Notes: generated by a model from the sequence alone, not told the origin. Positions 43,530 to 52,210 are shown, numbered from the stretch's first letter. The stretch: DNA of 64,000 nt from Sphingobium trunci (GCF_022664535.1 NZ_JAKUJY010000004.1:124001-188000); one strand, 5' to 3'. Made by a program: numbers and translations.

Positions 43530-44672
43530 ATGATCCGCAACCATTATGAGCCCGAGCACGAGCAGTTCCGCGACGCCTTCCGCCGTTTCCTGGAGCAGGA
43601 GGTGGTGCCCCACAGCGCGCGCTTCCGCGAACAGGGAATGATCGATCGGGAGGTCTATCGCAAGGCGGGGGAGGCCGGCTTCCTCCTCTATTGGGCGGAC
43701 GAGACCTATGGCGGTTCGGGCCTTCAGGACTTCCGCTACGACCAGCTCATGTATGAGGAAGTCACCCACGCGCTCGAAACCAGCATGTGGATGGGCGCGC
43801 TCAACCGCAATTCGCCGCCCTATATCGCCAAGTTCGGCACGGAGGAGCAGAAGCGCCACTACCTGCCCAAACTGACGTCCGGCGAGATGATCTGCGGCAT
43901 CGCCATGACGGAGCCGGATGCGGGATCGGACATCGCCGGTTTCAAGACGCGGGCGGACCGGCGCGCCGACGGGACATGGGTGCTCAATGGGCAGAAAACC
44001 TATATCAGCTTCGGCCTGACCGCCGAACTCTTCGTCGTCGCGGCGAAGACCGATCCCGACAATCCCCGCGCACTCGGCCTGTTCCTGGTGGAACGGAGCA
44101 TGCCGGGTTTCCGCAACGGCCGGAAGCTGGAGAAGCTCGGCTATCATTCGCAGGACACCGCCGAACTCTTCTTCGACAATATCGAGCTGTCGCCGCTGCA
44201 CGTGATCGGCGATCCGCTGCGCGGCTTCGACTATATGCGGCTGGGACTGGCGGAGGAGCGGCTGGGATCGGCGGCGCAATCGCTGCCCTTCGCGGTGGAG
44301 GCGATCCGCCTCGCGGTCGAATTCACCACCGGCCGCAAGGCGTTCGGCAAGCGCATCGCCGATTTCCAGAACACCAAGTTCAAGCTCGCCGAATTGCAGA
44401 CCGAAGTCTATGCGACGCAGGCCTTTCTCGACCATTGCGTCCGCCTGTTCAACGCGGGCCAGCTCGACCCCGAAACGGCCGCCGCCTGCAAGCTCAAGGC
44501 GACGGAGGTGCAGGCGCGGGCGGTCGACGAATGCCTGCAATTGCATGGGTCAGCCGGTTATATGCAGGAATATCCGATCTGCCAGCTTTATGCCGACAGC
44601 CGCATCGCCCGCATCTTCGCGGGAACATCGGAAGTCATGAAGATCGTGCTGGCCAAGAAGCTGGTCGGATGA
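43530..44672 (+). CDS. Acyl-CoA dehydrogenase, isovaleryl/long-chain-like
   Basis: A 380-residue acyl-CoA dehydrogenase with IAMTEPDAGSDIAGFKT (about 124-140), LNGQKTYISFG and the C-terminus FAGTSEVMKIVLAKKLVG. The usual YEG glutamate is alanine, so the base is likely Glu243 in LAEERL, the isovaleryl/long-chain position. Ribosome site GGAG. Its stop overlaps the next SDR start by four bases (ATGA). It would desaturate a branched or long acyl-CoA. It is similar in type to the gene at 12037 but clearly not identical. Confidence 0.94.
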   Translation: MIRNHYEPEHEQFRDAFRRFLEQEVVPHSARFREQGMIDREVYRKAGEAGFLLYWADETYGGSGLQDFRYDQLMYEEVTHALETSMWMGALNRNSPPYIAKFGTEEQKRHYLPKLTSGEMICGIAMTEPDAGSDIAGFKTRADRRADGTWVLNGQKTYISFGLTAELFVVAAKTDPDNPRALGLFLVERSMPGFRNGRKLEKLGYHSQDTAELFFDNIELSPLHVIGDPLRGFDYMRLGLAEERLGSAAQSLPFAVEAIRLAVEFTTGRKAFGKRIADFQNTKFKLAELQTEVYATQAFLDHCVRLFNAGQLDPETAAACKLKATEVQARAVDECLQLHGSAGYMQEYPICQLYADSRIARIFAGTSEVMKIVLAKKLVG

Positions 44673-45433
44673 GCGGCGACCGCCCCTTCGCGGGCCGGGT
44701 GGGCTTCGTCACGGGCGCGGCCAAGGGCTTTGGCGCCGCCTTCGCGCGGGATATCTGCGCGGGCGGCGGGGCGGCCGCCATTGCCGACATCGACCATGAC
44801 GGCGCGCAGGCGCTGGCCGACGAACTCACCGCGCAGGGCCACCGAGCGATCGCGCTCGCCTGCGACGTGACGGACGAAGCGGCGGTCGCCGGGGCGGTGG
44901 CGCAGGCCGCCGACCGGCTGGGCGGCATCGATATCCTCATCAACAATGCGGGGCTGCATTCGGCCGCCTACAACAAGGGCTTTCGCGAACTGGGCAGCGT
45001 GGAGACGCGGCGGCTGTTCGACGTCAACCTGTTCGGCATCCTCCACTGCACGCTGGCCGCGCGGCCGGTGATGGCGGCGCGGGGCGGCGGCTGCATCGTC
45101 AACATCTCTTCGATCGCAAGCTATGGCAGCGTGACCGCCTATGGCGTGTCGAAGCTGGCGGTGCGCGGCCTTACCATCTCGCTCGCGCATGAGCTTGCGG
45201 CGGACGGGATTCGCGTCAATGCGATCGCGCCGGGTCTGATCGCGACCGACACGATCCGCGCCGAACTGCCGCAGGCCTTGTTCGACGATTTCTCGCAGCG
45301 GCTGCAACTGATCCACCGCACCGGCGAGGTTTCCGATATCGTGGCGGCGATGCGCTATCTCTGCTCCGACGCGGCCAGTTTCGTGACGGGCGAGACGCTA
45401 CGCATATCGGGCGGCTATCCGCTGGCGATCTGA
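44669..45433 (+). CDS. SDR family oxidoreductase
   Basis: A 254-residue SDR beginning MSGDRPFAGRVGFVTGAAKGFGAAF (motif TGAAKGFG at about 15-22), with IADIDHDG after beta-2 (NAD-type), INNAGLHSA after beta-4 and catalytic YGVSK near residue 157. ATG overlaps the dehydrogenase stop, so expression is coupled. The C-terminus SFVTGETLRISGGYPLAI matches FabG-like enzymes. Likely a 3-hydroxyacyl-CoA or alcohol dehydrogenase acting with the adjacent dehydrogenase. Confidence 0.9.
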   Translation: MSGDRPFAGRVGFVTGAAKGFGAAFARDICAGGGAAAIADIDHDGAQALADELTAQGHRAIALACDVTDEAAVAGAVAQAADRLGGIDILINNAGLHSAAYNKGFRELGSVETRRLFDVNLFGILHCTLAARPVMAARGGGCIVNISSIASYGSVTAYGVSKLAVRGLTISLAHELAADGIRVNAIAPGLIATDTIRAELPQALFDDFSQRLQLIHRTGEVSDIVAAMRYLCSDAASFVTGETLRISGGYPLAI

Positions 45434-45473
45434 TCGCGGCGGCACAGGAAATTCTGGGAAAAGGAAAAGTGAC

Positions 45474-46385
45474 ATGACGATATTCGTGATTGGCGGGACT
45501 GGCCTCATCGGCGGCCATGCGGCGCGCGCGCTGGTGGCGGCCGGGGAAAAGGTGGTGGCGCTCGCCCGTTCGGATGTGTCGGAAGCGACGCTGCGGGCGC
45601 AGGGCATGGACGTCATTCGCGGCGAGGCGGCGGATCATGACGCGCTGGCGAAGGGCATCGCGGCGGCCGACACGGTGATCTTCGCGCCGTCCATGGGAAC
45701 GGCCGAAACTCCCGTCGTGGACTGGATGATCGACCATATGGCGGACAGCGGAAAGAGCCTGATCTTCTGCTCCGGCACCGGCGTGCTGGGTGAGCGCACG
45801 GCGGGCGCATGGAGCGAAAACACCTTCGCCGAATGGGACGAATTCGTGCCCTCGCGCGCGCTCGATGAACGCGTCCAGCTCGAAAAGCGCGTCCGTGCGG
45901 CCTCGCAGCGCGGCCTCAAGCGCGGCATCGTCGTCCGCCCGCCGATGGTCTGGTCGCACGACCATCCGCATTCGCTGTTCGTGGGCGTGCTGGAATCCGT
46001 GCGGAAGACCGGGACGGCTTGCCATATCGGCCAGGGCCTCAACATGTATACGCATGTCCATGCCGAGGATCTGGGCCGCGTCTTCCGCGACGTCGTGCTC
46101 AAGGGGCAGGACGGCGCCGTCTATCATGCGGTGGCGGGCGAAATCCCCAATCGCTGGATCGCCGAGACGGTGGCCCGCTACACCGGCAAGCCGACCCGCA
46201 GCATCAGCATGGACGAGGGCATCGAATTGTGGGGCAAATTCTCCGCGCTGATCGTCTTCGGCTGCTCCAGCCGTTCGCGCAGCCCGCGCACGCGGCAGGA
46301 ATTCGGCTGGGTGCCCGAACATACCGACATGCTGGCGGCGGGCGAAGCCTGGCTGAAGCAGGAACTGGCGGCTCGGCCCGTCTGA
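45474..46385 (+). CDS. NAD(P)-dependent epimerase/reductase-like protein
   Basis: A 303-residue atypical or extended SDR. The N-terminal glycine motif is VIGGTGLIGGHAARALV (residues 5-21), ALARSDVS follows beta-2, and FCSGTGVLGERTAG and VRPPMVWSHDH follow in the usual places. A clear catalytic YxxxK is not seen, so it may be a binding-type or divergent reductase. Ribosome site AAAAGG. It lies 40 bp after an SDR and 65 bp before the D-2-hydroxyacid dehydrogenase gene. Function unknown beyond nucleotide-binding oxidoreductase fold. Confidence 0.85.
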   Translation: MTIFVIGGTGLIGGHAARALVAAGEKVVALARSDVSEATLRAQGMDVIRGEAADHDALAKGIAAADTVIFAPSMGTAETPVVDWMIDHMADSGKSLIFCSGTGVLGERTAGAWSENTFAEWDEFVPSRALDERVQLEKRVRAASQRGLKRGIVVRPPMVWSHDHPHSLFVGVLESVRKTGTACHIGQGLNMYTHVHAEDLGRVFRDVVLKGQDGAVYHAVAGEIPNRWIAETVARYTGKPTRSISMDEGIELWGKFSALIVFGCSSRSRSPRTRQEFGWVPEHTDMLAAGEAWLKQELAARPV

Positions 46386-46450
46386 CCGGGAAGTGCGGAA
46401 GCGGCGGGCGGCAGCGCCCGGCCGCGCCGTCGGGCGAAGGAGAGGCCGAT

Positions 46451-47407
46451 ATGGGAATAGCAGCGAATGGCAAGCCGCGCGTCCTGGTGACGAGCGAGGA
46501 ACTCGTCCGTCTGGTGCGTCTGCCGGAGGACAAATATGATATCAGCGTGCTGAACGTCCAACCGGACCGCGACGCCTGGCTGCGCGAACATGGCGTGGGT
46601 ATCCGGGCCATCGTCTCCAGCGGGATGGAACGGCTCGACGCGGCGCGGCTTGCCATGCTGCCCGATCTTGAACTGATCGCCGTGGTCGCGGCCGGCATGG
46701 CCGGGATCGACCTGGCGGCTGCCAGCGCGCGCGGCATTGCCGTCACCAATGCGGGAGACCTCAATTCGGGCGACGTCGCGGATTTCGCCGTGACGCTGAT
46801 GCTGGCGCATGTGCGCGATCTGAAGGCGGCCGACGCCTATGTGCGCGACGGCCAATGGCCGCATCGCCGCATGCCGCTCGGCCGCTCCGTCGCCAGCGAG
46901 CGGGTGGGGATCGTCGGTCTCGGCCATATCGGCCGCGCCGCTGCTGAACGACTGGCGCCCTTCGGCTGCGCGATCCGCTGGTGGGGGCCGCGGTCCAAGC
47001 CCGACGCGCCGTGGGAACGAATGGAATCGCTCGACGCGCTCGCCGGATGGGCGTCCACGCTGCTGGTCGCCGTGGCGGGCAGCAACGAAACGCGCGGGCT
47101 GGTGACGGCGAAGACGATCGAGGCGCTGGGGCCGGACGGGCTGATCGTCAATGTGGCGCGCGGCTTCGTGATCGATGAGCCGGCGTTGAAGGCGGCGTTG
47201 AAGGAGGGCCGGCTGCGCGGCGCCGCGCTTGACGTGGTCGCCAGGGAACCCGACGACGGCAGCGGCTGGGCGGACGTGCCCAATCTGCTGCTGGCGCCGC
47301 ACATCGCCGGCTCGACGCGCGAGGCGTTCGACGCGGTGATGGCGAGCGCGGGCGAGAATGTCGCGCGGCTGATGGCGGGAGAACCCTTGCTGCGCCGCGT
47401 CGTCTGA
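46451..47407 (+). CDS. D-2-hydroxyacid dehydrogenase family protein
   Basis: A 318-residue NAD-dependent dehydrogenase. The Rossmann motif GLGHIGR is at 156-162, and the catalytic triad is Arg237 (NVARG), Glu266 (AREPD) and His284 (APHIAGS). It interconverts a D-2-hydroxy acid and a 2-keto acid. Ribosome site GAAGGAGAGG. It belongs to the plus-strand redox unit. A role in handling a side-chain 2-hydroxy acid is plausible; a hydroxypyruvate- or glyoxylate-type reaction is the alternative. Confidence 0.92.
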   Translation: MGIAANGKPRVLVTSEELVRLVRLPEDKYDISVLNVQPDRDAWLREHGVGIRAIVSSGMERLDAARLAMLPDLELIAVVAAGMAGIDLAAASARGIAVTNAGDLNSGDVADFAVTLMLAHVRDLKAADAYVRDGQWPHRRMPLGRSVASERVGIVGLGHIGRAAAERLAPFGCAIRWWGPRSKPDAPWERMESLDALAGWASTLLVAVAGSNETRGLVTAKTIEALGPDGLIVNVARGFVIDEPALKAALKEGRLRGAALDVVAREPDDGSGWADVPNLLLAPHIAGSTREAFDAVMASAGENVARLMAGEPLLRRVV

Positions 47408-47435
47408 ACCCCGATACAGGAAGAAGGAGAGAGAT

Positions 47436-48557
47436 GTGCCCAGGCCTTTGCGCGTAGGTGTCATCAGCGCCAATTGGGGCATGCACGCCCATCTGCCCGC
47501 CTGGCATGCCATGGAGGGGGTGGAGGTCCGCGCGGTCTGCACCTCGCGGCAGGAAACGGCGGAAGCGGCGAAGGCGCGGTTCGGGCTGGAAAAGGCCTAT
47601 TGGAACCATGCCGACATGGCGGCTGACCCGGAACTCGACATCATCGATGTCGGCACCCGGCCGGACCTGCGCCGCGACATGGTGCTTTCCGCGCTGCGCA
47701 ACGGCAAGCATGTCTTCGCCGCCGCCAATTTCGCCGCCGATCTCGCCGCTGCCCGCGAAATGCGCGACGCGGCACGCGCGGCAGGCAGGGTGCTGGTCCT
47801 CGACAGTACGCTGGCACAGGCGCCCGCCCATCGTCGCGCCCGGCAATTGCTGGATGAGGGCTTCCTCGGCACGCCGCACAGCGTTACGACACGCTTCATG
47901 ATTTCGCTGTTCAACGGACCGCAGCCCATCGGCGACGGCTGGCGCTGGTTCGGCAAGCGCAGCCACGGCGCATCGGCGATTCGCAATCTGGGCACGCACA
48001 GCCTGCATCTTCTGGTCTCGCTGCTGGGCGACATCGAATCCGTCACGGCCGAAGCCAAGATCGCCGTGCCGACATGGTCCTTCCCCAATGGCGACCGGAT
48101 CGAGACCGAGGTGGAGGATACCGCCCATCTGCTGCTGCGCTTCCGCAACGGCGTGATCGGCACCGTCGCGCTCGGCTGGGCGTCACCGGGGCTGTCGGGC
48201 TGGCGGATGGAACTGGGCGGCGACAAGGGCACGATCATGACCAGCGGGGAGGGAATGTGGTTTCCCTCTGGCCCCGATGTCGAGCTCTGGACCGGCCGCG
48301 ACGCGCAGCCGCTGGCGAAGGAGCCGCTGTCCCGCGCGCTCCTCCATCCGCCGGGCTTGAGCTTCCCGCCCGACGGCCAGTTTCCGCCGCAGACCTATGA
48401 TATCGCAGGCGTGATGCAGGGCTTCGTCGGCCAGATCAGGGGGCAGGGCCACGCCCAGCCCGATGCCGGGCGTGCCTATCATGTGGAGGCGGTCCTGGAG
48501 GCTGCCCGGATCTCTGCGGCGGAAGGACGCCGGGTGGATGTCGCATCCCTTGACTGA
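47436..48557 (+). CDS. Gfo/Idh/MocA family protein lacking the EKP lysine
   Basis: A 373-residue two-domain oxidoreductase-fold protein: N-terminal Rossmann VGVISANWGMHAHLPAW and DIIDVGTRPDLRRDMVLSAL, C-terminal alpha/beta domain with SAIRNLGTHSLHLL. In active Gfo/Idh enzymes GKHV is followed by xEKPxA with a catalytic lysine; here the segment reads GKHVFAAANFAADL (residues 90-103), so the lysine is missing. A GTG start with GAAGGAG upstream is used. Its end overlaps the next hydrolase start by 20 bases. It may be a redox-inactive or altered-chemistry member (inference). Confidence 0.88.
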   Translation: MPRPLRVGVISANWGMHAHLPAWHAMEGVEVRAVCTSRQETAEAAKARFGLEKAYWNHADMAADPELDIIDVGTRPDLRRDMVLSALRNGKHVFAAANFAADLAAAREMRDAARAAGRVLVLDSTLAQAPAHRRARQLLDEGFLGTPHSVTTRFMISLFNGPQPIGDGWRWFGKRSHGASAIRNLGTHSLHLLVSLLGDIESVTAEAKIAVPTWSFPNGDRIETEVEDTAHLLLRFRNGVIGTVALGWASPGLSGWRMELGGDKGTIMTSGEGMWFPSGPDVELWTGRDAQPLAKEPLSRALLHPPGLSFPPDGQFPPQTYDIAGVMQGFVGQIRGQGHAQPDAGRAYHVEAVLEAARISAAEGRRVDVASLD

Positions 48558-49431
48558 GCCCACGCCCCCCACCGCGGCCGCGCCGCTTTCCCAATGGCTC
48601 GCCAGCGCCTGGGCCGTCGAGGCGGAGACGCACAGGGTCGAGGTCGAAGGCGCCGGGGTGAACTATCGCCGCTGGCGTCCGGCGAGCCATGCCCCGCGTC
48701 CGGGGCTTGTGTTCGTCCATGGCTTCATGGCCCATTCCCACTGGTGGGACCATATCGCGCCCCATTTCCTGCAAGGCCATGACATCATCGCGCCCGACTT
48801 CACCGGCATGGGCGACAGCGATCGCCGCACCGCCTATTCGCGGCGGCAATATGCGCGGGAAACGATCGCGGCCATTCGCCATGCGGGCCTGCGGGACGTG
48901 ACGATTGTCGCGCACAGCTTCGGCTCGGTTTCCTCGCTCCATGCAGCCTTGCAGGCCCCCGATCTGATCCGCCGCGTCATCGTGATCGACGCTTTTGTGT
49001 TCCGTCCCGACCGGCAGGATTTCGACGGCAGCGTTCCGACCGAACGGCGTTATCCTACGCAAGAGGCGGCCTTGGCGCGCTACCGTCTCACGCCGCCGGG
49101 GCTTTGGCCGGTGCCCGAGATCATCGACTATCTGTCACGCCATTCCCTGCGGCAGGATGGCGAGGCGTGGACATGGAAATTCGACCCCCTGATCCACGCC
49201 GGGGTCGACGAGACCGGGGTGCGCGCCGAACTGCGCGGCTTTTCCTGTCCCACGGACTTCATCTACGGGGAAAATAGCGAGATTGCGGGCGCCGAGGAGG
49301 CTGCCTCGTTCCGGGCGAACCTTCCGGGCAGCGGCGTGCCGGTGGTCGTCCCGCTCAGTCACCATCATGTCATGATCGAACAGCCCGCGGCCCTGGTGGC
49401 GGCGCTGCAGGGACTGCTGTCCCGGCCGTGA
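48538..49431 (+). CDS. Alpha/beta-hydrolase
   Basis: A 297-residue alpha/beta-hydrolase: VFVHGFMAHSHWWDHIAP (oxyanion region), FTGMGDSDRRTAYS, nucleophile elbow IVAHSFGSVSSLHA and LSHHHVMIEQPAAL at the C-terminus. It is a clear paralogue of the P450-linked hydrolase at 16584. ATG at 48538 overlaps the end of the Gfo/Idh-type gene by 20 bases. It is the last gene of the seven-gene unit and ends in a 13-bp hairpin. Likely ester, lactone or C-C bond hydrolysis; substrate unknown. Confidence 0.89.
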   Translation: MSHPLTEPTPPTAAAPLSQWLASAWAVEAETHRVEVEGAGVNYRRWRPASHAPRPGLVFVHGFMAHSHWWDHIAPHFLQGHDIIAPDFTGMGDSDRRTAYSRRQYARETIAAIRHAGLRDVTIVAHSFGSVSSLHAALQAPDLIRRVIVIDAFVFRPDRQDFDGSVPTERRYPTQEAALARYRLTPPGLWPVPEIIDYLSRHSLRQDGEAWTWKFDPLIHAGVDETGVRAELRGFSCPTDFIYGENSEIAGAEEAASFRANLPGSGVPVVVPLSHHHVMIEQPAALVAALQGLLSRP

Positions 49432-49440
49432 AGACGGACA

Positions 49441-49470
49441 GGGCATGGTCCGGCCTTCCGGACCATGCCC
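49441..49470. terminator. Strong hairpin shared by convergent genes
   Basis: A perfect 13-bp stem (GGGCATGGTCCGG / CCGGACCATGCCC) with a CCTT loop lies in the 49-bp gap between convergent hydrolase and SDR genes. There is no long T-run, but symmetry and position suggest a bidirectional terminator. Confidence 0.6.
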
Positions 49471-49480
49471 CGGCCTGCCG

Positions 49481-50311
49481 TCAGGCGTTGGCGGCAGCCG
49501 CCTGCGCCAGCAGTTCCTGCACGTTGAGCTCGCCCGTGACCACGCCGCCGAAGAAGCCATGGTCGACCGGCAGGGCGACGCCGCTGATGAAGGACGCCGC
49601 GTCGCTGTTCAGATAGACCAGCGGATTGCCCTGCTCGGCCGGATCGCAGAAGCGGCCGGTCGGCGCGGTGAAGGCGTTGAGCACGCCGTCGCCAGCGACC
49701 TGCTGGAAATCCTTGTACATCGGCGTCTTGACCGGGCTGGGCATGGTGACGTTGAACCGGATGCCTTCCTTCGCATATTTGACGGCCTGGATCTGCGTCC
49801 AGGCGTTCAGGAGCTGCTTGGAGAAGCCATAGCCGTCGCCCACCGCTTCCTGATGCGATTCGAACCAGGCGATCAGCTCCTTCTCGCCGTCGATGGCGAT
49901 CGCTTCCTTGAGCAGCGGCACATTCTGCAGCCAGCCCATGCCCGCCAGCGAGGAGATGGAGGCGACCGCGCCCGGACGCTTCATCTTCGGCAGCCACTGT
50001 TCGGTCCAGTGACGGATGCCCATGAAATTGACGCGCATCACGTCCAGCGCCGGGAAGGTCTGCGGCAGGCCCGCGCAGTTGAACAGCGCGTCGATCTCGC
50101 CGCCGATGCCGGCGACCGCCTTGTCGATGCTGCTCCAGTCCTTCAAGTCTACCTGAGTAAACGAGGCCAGGTTGACCGGCGATTCGCGGATGTCGGCGCC
50201 ATGCACTTCGGCGCCCAGCTTCACCAGTTCGCGCGCGCAGGCCTCACCCATGCCCGAAAAACAGCCGACAATCGCGACCCGCTTGCCTTCATAGGACCAA
50301 ATATTCGTCAT
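49481..50311 (-). CDS. SDR related to 3-alpha-hydroxysteroid dehydrogenase type enzymes
   Basis: A 276-residue SDR. The glycine motif is VGCFSGMGEA (residues 15-24; the usual TG is VG), GADIRES follows beta-2 (acidic, NAD-type), FNCAGLP follows beta-4 and catalytic YGFSK is near residue 178. The 40-residue stretch between the SISSLAGMG strand and the Tyr is longer than in FabG and resembles 3-alpha-HSD-type SDRs. ATG at 50311 has GGAGGATGAGG before it. Divergent from the SDR at 50492. Probably oxidises or reduces a bulky secondary alcohol; steroid specificity cannot be proven. Confidence 0.88.
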   Translation of the reverse strand: MTNIWSYEGKRVAIVGCFSGMGEACARELVKLGAEVHGADIRESPVNLASFTQVDLKDWSSIDKAVAGIGGEIDALFNCAGLPQTFPALDVMRVNFMGIRHWTEQWLPKMKRPGAVASISSLAGMGWLQNVPLLKEAIAIDGEKELIAWFESHQEAVGDGYGFSKQLLNAWTQIQAVKYAKEGIRFNVTMPSPVKTPMYKDFQQVAGDGVLNAFTAPTGRFCDPAEQGNPLVYLNSDAASFISGVALPVDHGFFGGVVTGELNVQELLAQAAAANA

Positions 50312-50327
50312 CCTCATCCTCCATTGG

Positions 50328-50388
50328 GCGGAACATGCCTCTCCACAGCCAGCAAACCGGCGTAACGTCAAGGGCCAATATGTTCCGC
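50328..50388. promoter_or_regulatory. Inverted repeat in the divergent SDR promoter region
   Basis: GCGGAACAT (50328-50336) and ATGTTCCGC (50380-50388) are exact reverse complements 43 bp apart in the 180-bp gap between divergent SDR genes. They could be two half-sites or paired operators. No clear -10/-35 box is visible. Confidence 0.4.
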
Positions 50389-50491
50389 ATATCGCTACAG
50401 ACGCACCAATAAGTACCATTGCGGTAGACGCCACTTGGAGTACATCGTTAAATATGTCAGATCAAATGGCAAAGCTGGAGAGGAGCAGGAT

Positions 50492-51244
50492 TTGAGGTTG
50501 CAGGGCAGAAAAGCGATCGTGACCGGAGCGTCGCGGGGCATGGGGCGGCATCTGGCACAGGCGCTGGTGCGCGAAGGCGCGCGGGTCGCGCTGCTGGCCC
50601 GTCCGTCGGCGGCTCTCGATTCGACGGCGCGGGAGATCGGGGCGCAGGCGCTGCCGGTCGGTTGCGACATCGCCGATCCGCACTCGGTCCGCAACGCCTT
50701 CGCCGCCGTGGAGGAGGCTTTCGGCGGCCTCGACATCCTTATCAACAATGCGGGCATGTCGATCGTCGGCCATACCGAAAGCTACAGCGACACCGATATC
50801 GAGCAGCAGATCGCCGTCAATTTCACCGGCCCCGTCTATACCTGCCGCTCCGCCATTCCCCTGCTGCGGCAATCGGCGGAACCGCATATCGTCAACATCT
50901 CTTCCGAAAGCGTGAAGGTGCCCTATGCCTCGCTCAGCCTCTACGCGGCGAGCAAGGCGGCGCTGGAAAATTACAGCGCGGCGCTGCGCAAGGAACTGCG
51001 CGACGACAGGATTCGCGTCACCGTGCTGCGGTCGGGCTTCGTCGGCGGCAGCGAGATGAGCCGCAACTGGGACGAGGCGGAGCAGGCGGCCTTCTACGAA
51101 GCGGCGATGAGCTGGGGAAATTTCAAGGAAACCGGCGTCACGCCCGCCGCGCCCGAGGATATGGCGACGGCGCTGGTCGAATTGCTGACGCTGCCGCGCG
51201 AGCTGAACGTCGACCTGATCGAGCTGCGTCCGCTCGCCCCCTGA
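50492..51244 (+). CDS. SDR family oxidoreductase
   Basis: A 250-residue SDR: VTGASRGMGRHLA (about 10-22), LLARPSAA after beta-2 (NADP-type), INNAGMSIV after beta-4 and catalytic YAASK near residue 150. The TTG start at 50492 is chosen because GGAGAGGAGC precedes it and the protein then begins in the standard manner (MRLQGRKAIVTGAS); upstream TTG at 50435 has no site. Single-gene unit flanked by the divergent region and a terminator. It lacks the long GG-containing C-terminal tail and ends LIELRPLAP. Confidence 0.87.
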   Translation: MRLQGRKAIVTGASRGMGRHLAQALVREGARVALLARPSAALDSTAREIGAQALPVGCDIADPHSVRNAFAAVEEAFGGLDILINNAGMSIVGHTESYSDTDIEQQIAVNFTGPVYTCRSAIPLLRQSAEPHIVNISSESVKVPYASLSLYAASKAALENYSAALRKELRDDRIRVTVLRSGFVGGSEMSRNWDEAEQAAFYEAAMSWGNFKETGVTPAAPEDMATALVELLTLPRELNVDLIELRPLAP

Positions 51245-51253
51245 AACGATGCC

Positions 51254-51287
51254 TGCCGGGCCGTCGCGCGGCCCGGCATGGCTTTTA
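51254..51287 (+). terminator. Rho-independent terminator between convergent SDR genes
   Basis: A perfect 10-bp stem (TGCCGGGCCG / CGGCCCGGCA) with a TCGCG loop is followed by TGGCTTTT on the plus strand. It follows the SDR stop by 9 bp and probably serves both convergent genes. Confidence 0.7.
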
Positions 51288-52070
51288 CGGCCTGAGGATC
51301 CAGCCGCCATCGACATGCAGGACCTGACCCGTCATCCACGACCCGGCGTCCGACGCCAGCAGGATCAGCGCGCCGACCAGTTCATCGGGCTGGCCCTCGA
51401 CGCGCATGACGACGTTCAGGTCCATCTTCTGCCGGAACGGACCGTCCTTGGGCGTCAGCCCCTTGCCCGCGTCGCTCATCGTATTGCCGGGCGCGATGGC
51501 ATTGACCGTGATGTTCGCGCGGCCCAGTTCGCTCGCCAGCGTGGTGGTGAGGCCCGCCAGCGCGATCTTGCTGATGCCGTAGACCGTCTGCGGCGGATAG
51601 GCGCCGCCCGACAGCGCGTTGACGATCCGCCCGCCGCCTCGCTGCGTCATCGACGGCAGCACCGCCTGGCTGCAATTCAGCGCGCCGGTGACGTTCACCG
51701 CCATGATGCGGTTCCAGGCGTCGAGCGTGATCTGGCTGGCCGGTTCGAAATTCAGCTCCGCCATCATCGCCGCATTGTTGACCAATATGTCGACGCCGCC
51801 GAACGCGTCGACGGCGGCCTGCACCATGGCATCGACCGACGCGCGGTCGGCGATGTCGACCTGCGCCGCGATCGCCCGCGCGCCGGTCGCGGCGATCTCG
51901 TCGGCGACGCGCTGCGCGCCCTCGCCATTGAGGTCGGCGACCAGCACCGCCGCGCCCGCATTGGCAAGCCCGAACGCATAGGCGCGCCCGATCGAATTGC
52001 CGCGCCCGCCCGCGCCGGTGACGATCGCGACCTTTCCGGTCAGGCTGAATTTGTCGAGTGTGAAGGCCAT
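51285..52070 (-). CDS. SDR family oxidoreductase
   Basis: A 261-residue SDR beginning MAFTLDKFSLTGKVAIVTGA, with the variant glycine motif TGAGGRGNSIGRA (about 18-30, extended by two residues), LVADLNGE after beta-2 (NAD-type), VNNAAMMAE after beta-4 (NAA) and catalytic YGISK near residue 162. Ribosome site AAGGAGAG. A perfect operator-like palindrome lies 26 bp upstream. Single-gene unit divergent from the ABM-fold operon, likely co-regulated with it. Confidence 0.9.
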   Translation of the reverse strand: MAFTLDKFSLTGKVAIVTGAGGRGNSIGRAYAFGLANAGAAVLVADLNGEGAQRVADEIAATGARAIAAQVDIADRASVDAMVQAAVDAFGGVDILVNNAAMMAELNFEPASQITLDAWNRIMAVNVTGALNCSQAVLPSMTQRGGGRIVNALSGGAYPPQTVYGISKIALAGLTTTLASELGRANITVNAIAPGNTMSDAGKGLTPKDGPFRQKMDLNVVMRVEGQPDELVGALILLASDAGSWMTGQVLHVDGGWILRP

Positions 52071-52095
52071 CGGCAATCTCTCCTTGCGCTTATCG

Positions 52096-52111
52096 GTAAA
52101 CGTCCGTTTAC
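52096..52111. promoter_or_regulatory. Perfect palindrome GTAAACG-TC-CGTTTAC
   Basis: Both 7-bp arms are exact reverse complements. The site lies in the 140-bp gap between the SDR (start 52070) and the ABM-fold gene (start 52211), ideally placed to control both. The arms and 2-bp spacer resemble TetR-family operators. One of the two TetR proteins in the window could bind it (inference). Confidence 0.6.
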
Positions 52112-52210
52112 ATACTCCGGGTCGCACCGGATTTCCAGCGCGAAAGATGTGCGCGGGGAAGAGTGGGCCTGCACGGCCATGCATCCAGATCAGAGAGAGA
52201 GGACATTATC

